A stretch of 64,000 bases of DNA from RPQJ01 sp963726665 (GCA_963726665.1 CAVSDW010000012.1:744001-808000), one strand, 5' to 3'. Shown: positions 6,077 through 14,649, numbered from the stretch's first letter. Made by a program: numbers and translations. Notes: generated by a model from the letters alone, not told the origin.

Positions 6077-6150
6077 TGGCTGGGGGACTAGGATTCGAAC
6101 CTAGGTTGACGGAGTCAGAGTCCGTAGTCCTACCGCTAGACGATCCCCCA
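6077..6150 (-). tRNA. tRNA-Gln (CTG anticodon)
   Basis: 74-nt tRNA with a genomically encoded CCA end. The acceptor stem TGGGGGA/TCCCCCA, T-arm GGTTCGAATCC and the anticodon stem ACGGA/TCCGT around loop CTCTGAC give anticodon CTG, reading CAG. Its 5' end is only 6 bp downstream of the rpsI stop, with a terminator just after, so it is evidently co-transcribed with rplM-rpsI and released by processing. Confidence 0.95.
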
Positions 6151-6156
6151 AGCGAA

Positions 6157-6549
6157 TTAACGCTTCGAGAACTGGGTGCCGCGGCGGGCCTTGCGGAAGC
6201 CGACCTTCTTGCGCTCGACCTCGCGCGCGTCGCGCGTGACGAAGCCCGCAGTGCGCAGCGACTTGCGCAGCGACTCGTCGTAATCCATGAGCGCGCGCGT
6301 GATGCCGTGGCGGATCGCGCCGGCCTGGCCGGTCATGCCGCCGCCGTCCACGTTCACGTCCACGTCGAACCGGTCGGCCATCTGCACGGTCTCGAGCGGC
6401 TGGCGCACGATCATGCGGGAGGTCTGCCGGCCGAAGAACTCCTCGATGGAGCGGCCGTTGATGCGGATGGTGCCGGTGCCGGGACGCAGGTGAACGCGGG
6501 CCGTGGAGGTCTTGCGGCGGCCGGTGCCGTAATTGGTGCTAGCGGGCAT
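6157..6549 (-). CDS. rpsI: 30S ribosomal protein S9
   Basis: 130 residues, the standard S9 length. It has the N-terminal NYGTGRRKTSTARVHL segment, the GGGMTGQAGAIRHGI core and the basic C-terminal tail ending QFSKR that reaches into the P site of the 30S subunit. It follows rplM with a 20-bp gap, the universal rplM-rpsI pairing, and is followed by tRNA-Gln in the same transcript. Confidence 0.98.
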   Translation of the reverse strand: MPASTNYGTGRRKTSTARVHLRPGTGTIRINGRSIEEFFGRQTSRMIVRQPLETVQMADRFDVDVNVDGGGMTGQAGAIRHGITRALMDYDESLRKSLRTAGFVTRDAREVERKKVGFRKARRGTQFSKR

Positions 6550-6569
6550 CGTCGAAACCTTGCCTGGTG

Positions 6570-6998
6570 TCAGAGGTCGAGCGGCTTGGGCTGCTGCGCG
6601 GTGTGCGGGTGCGCGGCACCCTGGAACACGTGCAGCTTCTTGAACATGGCGCGGCCGAGCGGATTCTTGGGCAGCATGCCCTTCACCGCGATTTCAATGG
6701 CCCGCTCCGGGTGCTCGGCCATCATCTTTTCGAGCGACTTGCTCTTGATGCCGCCGATGGCGCCCGTGTGCCAGTAGTAGATCTTGTCGCGCAGCTTGTT
6801 GCCCGTGACGTGGACCTTCTCGGCATTGAGAACGATGATGTGGTCGCCGGTGTCCACGTGGGGCGTGTACTCGGGCTTGTGCTTTCCGCGCAGGTGCATG
6901 GCAAGCTGGGTGGCGAGGCGGCCGAGCGTCTTGCCGCTCGCATCCACCACGTACCAGTCACGCCGCACCGTCTCGGAGCGTGCAAAAAAAGTGCTCAT
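6570..6998 (-). CDS. rplM: 50S ribosomal protein L13
   Basis: 142 residues, identical in length to E. coli L13. Motifs are the N-terminal WYVVDASGKTLGRLAT, GDHIIVLNAEKVHVTGNK and GMLPKNPLGRAM. ATG 6998 is chosen because the sequence downstream matches the L13 N-terminus; the longer frame upstream runs through the promoter. It is the first gene of the rplM-rpsI-tRNA-Gln unit. Confidence 0.98.
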   Translation of the reverse strand: MSTFFARSETVRRDWYVVDASGKTLGRLATQLAMHLRGKHKPEYTPHVDTGDHIIVLNAEKVHVTGNKLRDKIYYWHTGAIGGIKSKSLEKMMAEHPERAIEIAVKGMLPKNPLGRAMFKKLHVFQGAAHPHTAQQPKPLDL

Positions 6999-7041
6999 AG
7001 GGAGGCCCCAGGGAACCTGTCTATCCTGCAAAGAGCCGCGA

Positions 7042-7070
7042 ATCTTACTGTAGGCGGGACCTCTTTGCAA
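7042..7070 (-). promoter_or_regulatory. rplM-rpsI promoter
   Basis: On the minus strand, TTGCAA (7065-7070), 17 bp and TAAGAT (7042-7047). The -35 lies in a CTTTGCAAAG palindrome, and TTGCAAAG recurs at the rplC promoter. Confidence 0.65.
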
Positions 7071-7247
7071 AGCCGGAAACGGGCCGGCGGGCAGGGCCCC
7101 GACTGGCCACGCCCATGCCAGCCGCGGAAAGCCGCTCCGAGGGCCGCCGCTGGGCCGATCCGCCCGCCTCCACGCGCTGCCCCCGACCCCTCTCCCCGAC
7201 CCCTCCCCCGGCCCCCGGATCCAGGGCTTGCGCCCCGCACACCTATC

Positions 7248-7253
7248 TATAAT
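7248..7253 (+). promoter_or_regulatory. coq7 -10 box, transcript probably leaderless
   Basis: A perfect TATAAT ends 5 nt before the coq7 ATG. Transcription would start at or next to the start codon. There is no ribosome-binding site in the GC-rich upstream DNA. Confidence 0.55.
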
Positions 7254-7258
7254 GAGCC

Positions 7259-7906
7259 ATGAGCACCAGACACCGGCCGCGCAGCCTGGTCGACGCCCTG
7301 ATCCGGGAGTTCGACCGGGGTTTGCGCACCGTGGCCGCCGCCAACGTGGCCGCCCGCCCGAACCCGGCCGGGCCTGCCCCGGAGTCGGTGACCGAGACCG
7401 CTGCCCGGCGCCACGCCGCCGGCCTCATGCGGGTGAACCACGCCGGGGAAATTGCCGCCCAGGCCCTTTACCACGGCCAGGCGCTCACGGCCCGCGATCC
7501 CGGGATCCGCGCGACCCTGCTCGACGCGGCCCGCGACGAGACCGACCACCTCGCATGGTGCGAGGCGCGCGTGCGCGAGCTCGACAGCCACACCAGCCTG
7601 CTCGCGCCGGTCTGGTATGCGGGCGCGTTCGCGATCGGGGCGGTCACCGGCCTCGCCGGCGACCGCACCAGTCTCGGCTTCGTCGCGGAGACGGAGCGAC
7701 AGGTCGTGGAGCACCTCGAATCGCACATGCACGAGCTGCCCGAGGGCGACGAGCGCTCGCGCCGGATCGTGAGCCAGATGCAGGACGACGAGGCCCGCCA
7801 TGGCTCCGATGCGCGCAACGCCGGCGGCCGTGAACTGCCCCGGCCCATCCGCGAACTCATGCGCCGCGCCGCGCGCGTCATGACCCGCACCGCCTATCAC
7901 CTGTGA
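7259..7906 (+). CDS. coq7: 2-polyprenyl-3-methyl-6-methoxy-1,4-benzoquinol hydroxylase (Coq7)
   Basis: 215-residue di-iron monooxygenase of ubiquinone biosynthesis, catalysing the C6 hydroxylation of demethoxyubiquinone. The ferritin-like helices carry the iron ligands: NHAGEIAA, ARDETDHLAWCE, the HLESHMHELP segment and MQDDEARH. This is the Coq7 type used by many gammaproteobacteria instead of the flavoprotein UbiF. It is probably peripheral to the inner membrane. Its neighbour is a CRP-family gene, an arrangement also seen near vfr in Pseudomonas. Confidence 0.95.
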   Translation: MSTRHRPRSLVDALIREFDRGLRTVAAANVAARPNPAGPAPESVTETAARRHAAGLMRVNHAGEIAAQALYHGQALTARDPGIRATLLDAARDETDHLAWCEARVRELDSHTSLLAPVWYAGAFAIGAVTGLAGDRTSLGFVAETERQVVEHLESHMHELPEGDERSRRIVSQMQDDEARHGSDARNAGGRELPRPIRELMRRAARVMTRTAYHL

Positions 7907-7910
7907 AAAC

Positions 7911-7938
7911 TTGCGGTGCGACGCGTACTTGCTATTAA
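7911..7938 (+). promoter_or_regulatory. promoter of the CRP-family gene
   Basis: TTGCGG (7911-7916), 16 bp and TATTAA (7933-7938) lie between coq7 and the CRP-like gene, leaving a leader of about 30 nt. Confidence 0.5.
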
Positions 7939-7977
7939 ATCCACGGATCGTTTGACATAAACCGCGGGGCAGTACGC

Positions 7978-8739
7978 ATGGAGACCGGTGGAAGACCGCT
8001 CAGTGACATTCCGGCGATCAACCGGTTCCTGAGCTATTGCCGCATCCGCACGGTGCCTTCGAAGACCGTACTGATCCACGCGGGCGACGTGCCGGACGTC
8101 CTCTACTACGTCATCAAGGGCTCCGTCGAAGTCCTGATCGAGGACGAGGAAGGCAACGAGATGGTGCTGGCCTACCTGAACAAGGGCCAGTTCTTCGGCG
8201 AGATGGGACTCTTCAACGAGCAGCCGCAGAGAAGCGCCTGGGTGCGCACCCGCAACCAGTGCGAGCTCGCGGAAATGACCTACCCGCGCTTCCGCCAGAT
8301 CGCGGCCGAAAGCCCGACGCTGCTGTTCGAACTCGCCACCCAGCTCGCGAGCCGCCTCGACCGCACCAACAAGAAGCTCGGCGACCTCGCCTTCGTGGAC
8401 GTCACCGGCCGCGTCGCGCACGCGATCATGGATCTCTGCAACGAGCCGGACGCGATGACGCATCCGGAGGGCACGCAGATCAAGGTGAGCCGGCAGGAAC
8501 TCTCCCGGCTGGTCGGTTGCTCGCGCGAGATGGCGGGCCGCGTGCTCAAGGTGCTGGAAGAACAGGGCCTGCTCACGGCGCGCGGCAAGACCATGGTGGT
8601 CTTCGGCGTGCGGCCGAAGCTCAAGGGCAAGGCCGCGCAGATGTCGACCCAGCCGAGCCCGCCCTCGCCCTTGTCGCTGCGGTCCTCGAAGGCCGCAACG
8701 GCCGATGAGGACGATGACGACGATGACGACGAGGAATAA
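7978..8739 (+). CDS. CRP/Vfr/Clp-family transcriptional regulator with acidic C-terminal tail
   Basis: 253 residues. The cyclic-nucleotide-binding domain (about 20-125) carries FFGEMGLFNEQPQRSAWVR, with the Arg-Ser pair that contacts the cAMP phosphate in E. coli CRP. The long helix has RTNKK where CRP has VTSEK: Thr127 is kept and Ser128 is replaced by Asn. The helix-turn-helix is SRQELSRLVGCSREMAGRVL. E. coli CRP is about 210 residues; here a Ser/Pro-rich linker and a run of Asp/Glu (DEDDDDDDDEE) add about 40. It is either a cAMP-responsive Vfr-like factor or a Clp-like c-di-GMP-responsive one; sequence alone does not decide. Confidence 0.9.
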   Translation: METGGRPLSDIPAINRFLSYCRIRTVPSKTVLIHAGDVPDVLYYVIKGSVEVLIEDEEGNEMVLAYLNKGQFFGEMGLFNEQPQRSAWVRTRNQCELAEMTYPRFRQIAAESPTLLFELATQLASRLDRTNKKLGDLAFVDVTGRVAHAIMDLCNEPDAMTHPEGTQIKVSRQELSRLVGCSREMAGRVLKVLEEQGLLTARGKTMVVFGVRPKLKGKAAQMSTQPSPPSPLSLRSSKAATADEDDDDDDDEE

Positions 8740-8775
8740 GAACGCGACTTGTGCCTCGTGATCAGCGCATCAAAG

Positions 8776-8798
8776 AAAGGCCGGCTCTGCCGGCCTTT
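8776..8798. terminator. bidirectional terminator between the CRP-like gene and rpe
   Basis: AAAGGCCGGC-TCT-GCCGGCCTTT is a perfect hairpin with A- and T-rich flanks on both sides, placed between the converging gene ends. Confidence 0.8.
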
Positions 8799-8808
8799 CT
8801 GCCTCTGC

Positions 8809-8825
8809 CTATCCGCTAACCGCTA
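8809..8825. repeat. AGYGRYY heptamer repeat at the rpe 3' end
   Basis: On the minus strand, tandem heptamers AGCGGTT and AGCGGAT follow directly on the rpe stop codon. The same 7-bp-period repeat family recurs at other gene boundaries in the window. Confidence 0.45.
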
Positions 8826-9500
8826 TCCCCTGTTCACTTCCCTGATTTCCGCGCGCATCGCGGCGATCGTGGCCCGGTAGTCCTTCGCGCCGAAGATCGC
8901 GGACCCCGCGACGAACGTGTCGGCGCCCGCCGCGGCGACTGCCGCGATGTTGTCGACCTTCACGCCGCCGTCCACCTCGAGCCGGATTTCCCGGCCGCTG
9001 CGGTCGATCAACTCCCGCACGCGCCTGATCTTGGGCAGCGCCGAGGGGATGAACGACTGTCCGCCGAAGCCCGGGTTCACCGACATGAGCAGCACCATGT
9101 CGATCTTGTCGAGCACGTGGTCCAGCCAGTTGAGCGGCGAGGCCGGGTTCAGCACGATGCCGGGCCGGCAGCCGCACTCGCGGATGAGCCCGATGGTGCG
9201 ATCGACGTGCTCGCTCGCCTCGGGATGGAAGGTGATCCAGGTGGCACCTGCCTTCGCGAAGTCCGGCACGATCCGGTCCACCGGCTTCACCATCAGGTGC
9301 ACGTCGATCGGCGCGGTGACGCCGGCCTTCCGCAGCGCCTCGCAGACCAGCGGGCCGATGGTCAGGTTCGGCACGTAGTGGTTGTCCATCACGTCGAAGT
9401 GGACGAGGTCGGCGCCCGCCTCGAGCACGGCGCGTACCTCCTCGCCGAGTCGCGAGAAATCGGCGGAAAGTATCGACGGGGCGATCCAGTGCTCGGTCAT
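8823..9500 (-). CDS. rpe: ribulose-phosphate 3-epimerase
   Basis: 225-residue TIM-barrel enzyme interconverting ribulose-5-phosphate and xylulose-5-phosphate in the pentose phosphate pathway. Motifs: APSILSADF at the N-terminus, HFDVMDNHYVPNLTIG with the metal-binding His/Asp, HLMV, MSVNPGFGGQSF and the second catalytic Asp in EVDGGVK. Full length. It faces the CRP-like gene tail to tail across a shared terminator. Confidence 0.97.
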   Translation of the reverse strand: MTEHWIAPSILSADFSRLGEEVRAVLEAGADLVHFDVMDNHYVPNLTIGPLVCEALRKAGVTAPIDVHLMVKPVDRIVPDFAKAGATWITFHPEASEHVDRTIGLIRECGCRPGIVLNPASPLNWLDHVLDKIDMVLLMSVNPGFGGQSFIPSALPKIRRVRELIDRSGREIRLEVDGGVKVDNIAAVAAAGADTFVAGSAIFGAKDYRATIAAMRAEIREVNRG

Positions 9501-9545
9501 TTCATGGCTCCTCCGGCGCTGGCCGGACTGTAGCAGGCCCGCCGG

Positions 9546-10340
9546 CTATTTCATCCCCCGGCTGTCGCGTATGGCTTCATAGGCCTCGAGGATGCTTCGC
9601 GTTCGCTCGTGCGCGGCCTCGATCATCGACTCGGGCAGGCCGTTGGCGACCAGCTTGTCGGGGTGGTTCTGGCTCATGAGGCGGCGGTAGGCGAGCTTGA
9701 CCTCCCGGTCGCTCGCGTCCTTGCGCACCCCGAGCACCTGGTAGGCGTCGGCGAGGCGGGACGGCGCGTCCCGCGACGGTTCCGGCCCGGGCCCGCGGCC
9801 GCGGGCCTGCATGCGCAGCATCGCCTCCAGCGCAGCGAATTCGGCCGCGGAAATGCCGAGCACGCTGCACATGCGCGCGAACACCGCACGCGAGGGCGGA
9901 TTCAGTCCCCCGCCCTGCATCGCGGCCTCGAGCTGGATCTGCACGAACAGGCGGCGGAGGTCGTTGCGCCCCATCGCGGAGGCACGCAGTTCCCCAAGCA
10001 CCGACTCGAGCGGAAAGTCCGCGCGCTTGCCCTCGGTGAAATAGTCGATGGCGAGCCGGACGTCGGCGTCGCCGAGCGAGAAGCGGCGCATCACCGCGCG
10101 CGCGGCGTCGATCTCCTGCGCGGTCACGCGCCCGTCGGCCTTCGCGACATGACCCATGACCTGGAAGGTCGCGCGGAAGAACACGCGGCTGAGCGCGAGG
10201 CGATCTCCACCCCGGGCCGGCCCGCCCTGCGAACGGCGATCGAACTGGTGCCCGATCAGCAGGCCCACGATCGCGCCGAACAGCCCCCGCCCGATGATGG
10301 CTCCGAGCACCGCGCCGATGAGTTTTCCGTACCAGCTCAT
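9546..10340 (-). CDS. djlA: membrane-anchored J-domain co-chaperone DjlA
   Basis: 264 residues from ATG 10340. A single N-terminal glycine-rich transmembrane segment (SWYGKLIGAVLGAIIG...) anchors the protein. The middle is a TerB-like acidic domain (about 50-165, GHVAKADGRVTAQEID), and a C-terminal J domain (about 195-264) contains YQVLG and the essential HPD tripeptide (SQNHPDKL). It stimulates DnaK; in E. coli it influences the Rcs envelope stress pathway. A longer upstream frame runs into the divergent purC promoter region and was rejected as the start. Confidence 0.92.
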   Translation of the reverse strand: MSWYGKLIGAVLGAIIGRGLFGAIVGLLIGHQFDRRSQGGPARGGDRLALSRVFFRATFQVMGHVAKADGRVTAQEIDAARAVMRRFSLGDADVRLAIDYFTEGKRADFPLESVLGELRASAMGRNDLRRLFVQIQLEAAMQGGGLNPPSRAVFARMCSVLGISAAEFAALEAMLRMQARGRGPGPEPSRDAPSRLADAYQVLGVRKDASDREVKLAYRRLMSQNHPDKLVANGLPESMIEAAHERTRSILEAYEAIRDSRGMK

Positions 10341-10443
10341 GGATTCCTTGACCGCCGGGGAACGCTGCTGCAACACTGCCGGCACGCGGCAGCGCGGTAT
10401 GTTAGCAGCGCCGCGCCCGCGCCCCGACACCGGAATTCCCGCA

Positions 10444-11346
10444 ATGCCGAAGAGCCCAGCCGCCTCGCCCCCCATGCACGAATCGAACCTGCGCGGGCTC
10501 ACTCGCCTGCACCAGGGCAAGGTGCGCGACATCTACGCGATCGACGAGCGGCACATGCTGATCGTCACCACCGACCGCCTGAGCGCGTTCGACGTCGTGC
10601 TGCCGGATCCGATCCCGGGCAAGGGCCGGGTGCTCACCAGCATCTCGAACTACTGGTTTGCCCGCACCGGCCACATCGTGCCGAACCACCTCTCGGACTA
10701 CCCGCTCGAGCGCGCCGTGCCGGATGCCGCGGAGCGCGCGACCATCGCCGACCGCTGCATGGTCGTGCGGCGCCTGAAGGCGCTGCCCGTGGAGGCCGTC
10801 GTGCGCGGCTACCTCATCGGCTCGGGCTGGAAGGACTACCAGGCGACGGGCGAGGTCTGCGGCATCAAGCTGCCGCCGGGGCTGCGCATGGCCGACCGCC
10901 TGCCGCAACCGATCTTCACGCCTTCGACCAAGGCGGAGCGCGGCCACCACGACGAGAACGTGGGCTTCGCCGAGATCGAGGCCGCGATCGGGCCCGCGCT
11001 CGCGGCAAAGGTCCGCGACACCGCCATTGCGCTCTACGAGTTCGCCGCCGCCCACGCGCTCGCGCGCGGGATCATCATCGCCGACACCAAGTTCGAGTTC
11101 GGCGTGGACGAGGCCGGAACGCTCACGCTGATCGACGAGGCGCTCACGCCGGACTCCTCGCGCTTCTGGCCGGTGGACACCTACTCGCCAGGCACCAGCC
11201 CGCCCTCGTTCGACAAGCAGTTCGTGCGCGACTACCTCGAGACGCTCGACTGGAACAAGACGCCGCCCGGCCCGCACCTGCCCCCGGAGGTGATCGCCGG
11301 CACGAGCGAGAAGTACCAGGAAGCGCTGCGAAGGCTCACCGCTTAG
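10444..11346 (+). CDS. purC: phosphoribosylaminoimidazole-succinocarboxamide synthase
   Basis: 300 residues; SAICAR synthetase of de novo purine synthesis, joining CAIR and aspartate with ATP. The longer PurC type (about 300 residues, as in yeast Ade1) is recognised by GKVRDIYAIDERHMLIVTTDRLSAFDVV, VRGYLIGSGWKDY and IIADTKFEFG. ATG 10444 is used; ATG 10474 (MHESNLRG) is an equally possible start. It is followed after 3 bp by the YihY-like gene, so the two are co-transcribed. Confidence 0.97.
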   Translation: MPKSPAASPPMHESNLRGLTRLHQGKVRDIYAIDERHMLIVTTDRLSAFDVVLPDPIPGKGRVLTSISNYWFARTGHIVPNHLSDYPLERAVPDAAERATIADRCMVVRRLKALPVEAVVRGYLIGSGWKDYQATGEVCGIKLPPGLRMADRLPQPIFTPSTKAERGHHDENVGFAEIEAAIGPALAAKVRDTAIALYEFAAAHALARGIIIADTKFEFGVDEAGTLTLIDEALTPDSSRFWPVDTYSPGTSPPSFDKQFVRDYLETLDWNKTPPGPHLPPEVIAGTSEKYQEALRRLTA

Positions 11347-11349
11347 CGC

Positions 11350-12669
11350 ATGGCTGCGACGTTCCACGCGTTCCACCTGCGGGTCGAGCACTGGCTGTTC
11401 GACCTGCCGGAGGAACTCGGAGGCAGGCCGCTGCGCCTGGTCGCGACGCCGCTCCGTTACCTCTATGCGCTGCTGCGCGACATTGCCCGCGGCGACCTCG
11501 GGCTGCGCGCCATGAGCCTCGTGTACAACACGCTCTTCGCGCTGGTGCCGGTGGTGGCGGTGGCCTTCTCGGTGCTGAAGGCCTTCGGCTACGACCGCGA
11601 ACTCGAGCCCGTGCTCTACGAGTTCCTGCGCCCCCTGGGTGAACAGGGCTATCGCCTCGCCGAACGCATCATGAGTTTCGTCGCGAACGTTCAGGCCACG
11701 CTGCTCGGCACGGTCGGGTTCGTGTTCCTGCTCTACACCGCGGTTGCGACCGTGCAGAAGGTCGAGGAAGCACTCAATTTCACCTGGCACGTGGAGCGGC
11801 CGCGCAGCTTCGCGCGTCGCGCCACGGAGTACCTCGTGGTGCTGCTGGTCGTCCCGGCACTCACGGTGGTCGCCATGGTGCTGCTCGGCTCCCTGGAGGC
11901 GAGTGCCGTCGCCGCCAAGGTCTCCGGAGCGGTCGCACATCACGCAGCGGGATCCACCCGGACGCACTTCGCACCCTACGCGCTCATCCTCGCGCTCTTC
12001 GGCTTCCTGTACGTGTACATGCCGAACACGCGCGTGAGGTTCTGGCCCGCGGTGGTCGGTACGCTCTTCGGCGGCCTGCTGTGGGCGTCGGTGGGCGCGC
12101 TTTTTGCGCGCATCGTCGTCTACTCCGCGAAGGCGGCGGCCATCTACGCCGGATTCGCGGTCGTGCTGCTGTTCCTGTTCTGGCTCTACCTGAGCTGGCT
12201 CATCCTGCTGCTCGGCGCGCAGCTTTCGTTCTACGTGCAGCACCCCGAGCACCTGCGCACCGGGCACTCCGACATACCGACGACGGGGGCGCTGCGCGAA
12301 CGGCTCGCAATGTCGGTGATGTACCTGCTCGGCCAGCGGTTCGTGCAGGGAGCGCAACGCTGGACCACCAACGACCTCGCGGAGCGGCTCGACGTGCCGG
12401 CCACCGTACTCAGCAGCGTCATCTCGGCGCTGGAGTCGCACGGGCTCGTGCTCACCGCCGAGGACGACACGCTGGTCCCGGCCCGCGACCTCGGCGCCAT
12501 CACTCTCTCGGGAATCCTCGACGCGATTCGTCACGAGACGCCGGACCCGAGGCGGCCCGAACCCCGACCGATCGGGGCGGCCGACGAGGTTGCGCGTACT
12601 GCCGACGCCGCGCTGCGTTCGAGCCTCGGCGACCGGACGCTGCTCGACCTCGTGCGCGGCAACGCCTGA
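11350..12669 (+). CDS. YihY/UPF0761-family inner membrane protein
   Basis: 439 residues. The N-terminal two thirds is the Virul_fac_BrkB domain with six predicted transmembrane helices; family motifs are LRAMSLVYNTLFALVPVVAV, LNFTWHVERPRS and YMPNTRVRFWPAVVGT. The C-terminal cytosolic part (about 300-439) contains a winged-helix-like stretch (WTTNDLAERLDVPATVLSSV). Members were once annotated as ribonuclease BN, wrongly; the role is unknown. It starts 3 bp after purC. Confidence 0.9.
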   Translation: MAATFHAFHLRVEHWLFDLPEELGGRPLRLVATPLRYLYALLRDIARGDLGLRAMSLVYNTLFALVPVVAVAFSVLKAFGYDRELEPVLYEFLRPLGEQGYRLAERIMSFVANVQATLLGTVGFVFLLYTAVATVQKVEEALNFTWHVERPRSFARRATEYLVVLLVVPALTVVAMVLLGSLEASAVAAKVSGAVAHHAAGSTRTHFAPYALILALFGFLYVYMPNTRVRFWPAVVGTLFGGLLWASVGALFARIVVYSAKAAAIYAGFAVVLLFLFWLYLSWLILLLGAQLSFYVQHPEHLRTGHSDIPTTGALRERLAMSVMYLLGQRFVQGAQRWTTNDLAERLDVPATVLSSVISALESHGLVLTAEDDTLVPARDLGAITLSGILDAIRHETPDPRRPEPRPIGAADEVARTADAALRSSLGDRTLLDLVRGNA

Positions 12670-12681
12670 CGGCGGCCGCGC

Positions 12682-14031
12682 TCAGTCGCCGGCGATGGTC
12701 ATCTCGCCGACCAGGATCGATCCCGTCCGCACGCCGCCGCGCATGTCCACGTCCGTGCCGACCTCCACGATGCCGCGGTAGATGTCCTTGAGGTTGCCGG
12801 CCACCGTCACCTCGTGCACCGGATACTGGATCCGGCCACCTTCGACCCAGAAGCCGGTTGCGCCGCGCGAGTAGTCGCCGGTCACCCCGTTCACGCCCTG
12901 CCCCATGAGCTCCGTGACGAGCAGGCCGCGGTCCATGACCCGCAGCATGGCTTCGAAATCGCCGCCGCGCCCGGGCACGATGAGATTGTAGGTGCCGCCC
13001 GCGTTGCCCGTGGTGCGCAGGCCGAGCTTGCGCGCCGAGTACGTGCCGAGCACGTAGCCGAGCAGCACGCCGCCGGCGACCAGTTCCCGATCACGCGTGG
13101 CGACGCCCTCCTGGTCGAAGGGCGCGCTCGCGAGCGCGCCCGGCAGGTGCGGCCGCTCGGAGAGGCTGAACCAGTCCGGAAACACCTGCTGGCCCGCGGC
13201 GTCCAGCAGGAACGAGGCGCGCCGGTACTGGCTGCCGCCGCGAATCGCACCGATGAAGTGACCGATGAGCCCGCGCGCAACCTCCGGGCTGAAGAGCACC
13301 GGCGCGCGCGTGGTGCCGAGCTTCCGCGCGCCGAGGCGGCTCACCGCACGCTCTCCGCTCATGCGGCCCACGCTCGCGACCTCGTCGAGTTCACGCCAGT
13401 CGCGGGCCGTCGAGTACCAGTAGTCGCGCTCCATCGATTCGCCTTCCGACCCCAGCACGGCACAGCTCACGCTGTGCACCGTCCCGGGATAGGCGCGCAG
13501 GAACCCGTGCGTATTGCCGTAGGCGCGCAGCCCGCGGTGACTGCTGACGCCCGCGCCCTCGGAGTTGGTGATGCGCGGGTCCACCGCCATCGCGGCGGCC
13601 TCGCATTCGAGCGCGAGTTCGCAGGCGCGTTCCGGCGTCAGGTCCCACGGATGCGAGAGGTCGAGTTCGGGAACGTCGGTCGCGAGGTCGGCCGGGTCCG
13701 CGAGGCCCGCGCAGGGATCCTCCGCCGTGAACCGCGCGATGCTGCAGGCCTTGCCGACCGTCTCGCGCAGCGCCTTCGCGCTCAGGTCCGCAGTGCTGGC
13801 CGATCCCTTGCGTGTGCCGAAGTACACGGTGACGCCCATGCCCCGGTCACGCTGGTACTCGACCGTATCGACCTCGCCGAGCCGCACGGAGACCGAGAGG
13901 CCGACGTCCACGCTGACCGCGGCCTCCGCCTGCGAGGCGCCGAGCGCGCGCGCCTCCTCGAGGGCGATCTCGACTTGTGCGAGCAGGTCGGCGCCATCGG
14001 CCAGGGACGTGAGTGAAGCTTCGGTGGACAT
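12682..14031 (-). CDS. pmbA: metalloprotease subunit PmbA (TldE)
   Basis: 449 residues, the TldE partner of the TldD/TldE protease that degrades unfolded peptides, processes microcin-type peptides and affects CcdA antitoxin turnover in E. coli. Family signatures include YQRDRGMGVTVYFGTRKGSA, ERDYWYSTARDW and the C-terminal GANGVTGD-like GVNGVTGDYSRGATGF. It lacks the HExxxH zinc motif, which belongs to TldD (17906-19417 here). It is divergent from darP, as in E. coli. Confidence 0.96.
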   Translation of the reverse strand: MSTEASLTSLADGADLLAQVEIALEEARALGASQAEAAVSVDVGLSVSVRLGEVDTVEYQRDRGMGVTVYFGTRKGSASTADLSAKALRETVGKACSIARFTAEDPCAGLADPADLATDVPELDLSHPWDLTPERACELALECEAAAMAVDPRITNSEGAGVSSHRGLRAYGNTHGFLRAYPGTVHSVSCAVLGSEGESMERDYWYSTARDWRELDEVASVGRMSGERAVSRLGARKLGTTRAPVLFSPEVARGLIGHFIGAIRGGSQYRRASFLLDAAGQQVFPDWFSLSERPHLPGALASAPFDQEGVATRDRELVAGGVLLGYVLGTYSARKLGLRTTGNAGGTYNLIVPGRGGDFEAMLRVMDRGLLVTELMGQGVNGVTGDYSRGATGFWVEGGRIQYPVHEVTVAGNLKDIYRGIVEVGTDVDMRGGVRTGSILVGEMTIAGD

Positions 14032-14115
14032 GGTTCCGCCGGGTGACTGGAAGGCGGCATTCTAGCAGCGGCCGGGGCCGCGGCCTGCCGTGCTAGCATT
14101 CCGCGCGGAGGCAGG

Positions 14116-14649
14116 ATGGGCGACACGCACGACGAAGACGAGGAAATTCCGAGCCGCAGCGAGAAGAAGCGGCAGAGTCGCGGCCTCCAGGACCTCGGCT
14201 GGGAACTCGTGGAGCTGACCGAGACGGACCTCGCCGCCATGCCGCTGCCGGACGACGTGCGCGATGCGGTCGAGGTCGCGCGCCGCATCACGAGCAACGG
14301 CGCGAAGGCCAGGCAGCGCCTCTACATCGGCAAGCTGCTTCGGCACATCGACACCGAGCCCATCCGGGCCGCACTCGACCGCCGCGGCGAGGTGGACCGC
14401 CAGCGTATCCTGCGCGAAAAGGCCATCGAGCGCTGGCGCGACCGCCTGCTCGCGGACGAGGCCGCCGCATGGACCGAGATCGCCGGCCTCATCGATCCGG
14501 CCGTGATTCAACAGCTGCGCGCGCTGGCTCGCCAGGCGCGCGCCGAGCAGTCGGGCTCGCGCCCCCCGGCGGCGGCACGACAGCTCTTCCGGCGCCTGCG
14601 CGAAGCCATGGTGCCCGCGGACCGCCCGGCCCCGTCCGGCACCCCCTGA
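14116..14649 (+). CDS. darP: 50S assembly factor DarP (YjgA, DUF615)
   Basis: 177 residues of the DUF615/YjgA family, which associates with late pre-50S particles. Typical segments are PSRSEKKRQSRGLQDLGWEL, ARRITSNGAKARQRLYIGKLLR and LREKAIERWRDRLLADE. A good ribosome-binding site (GGAGG, 6 nt before ATG 14116) supports the start. The gene is divergent from pmbA with an 84-bp gap, conserved synteny. Confidence 0.95.
   Translation: MGDTHDEDEEIPSRSEKKRQSRGLQDLGWELVELTETDLAAMPLPDDVRDAVEVARRITSNGAKARQRLYIGKLLRHIDTEPIRAALDRRGEVDRQRILREKAIERWRDRLLADEAAAWTEIAGLIDPAVIQQLRALARQARAEQSGSRPPAAARQLFRRLREAMVPADRPAPSGTP

Noticed and set aside
5137..6777. A 546-codon rightward open frame running from intI through the tRNA and rpsI/rplM
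   Set aside because: Only its first 90 or so codons are integrase. The rest reads antisense to rpsI and rplM and through a tRNA.
10402..12534. A 710-codon leftward open frame opposite purC and the YihY-like gene
   Set aside because: Antisense shadow caused by high third-position GC; His/Arg/Glu-rich with no domain, while the plus strand encodes recognisable proteins.
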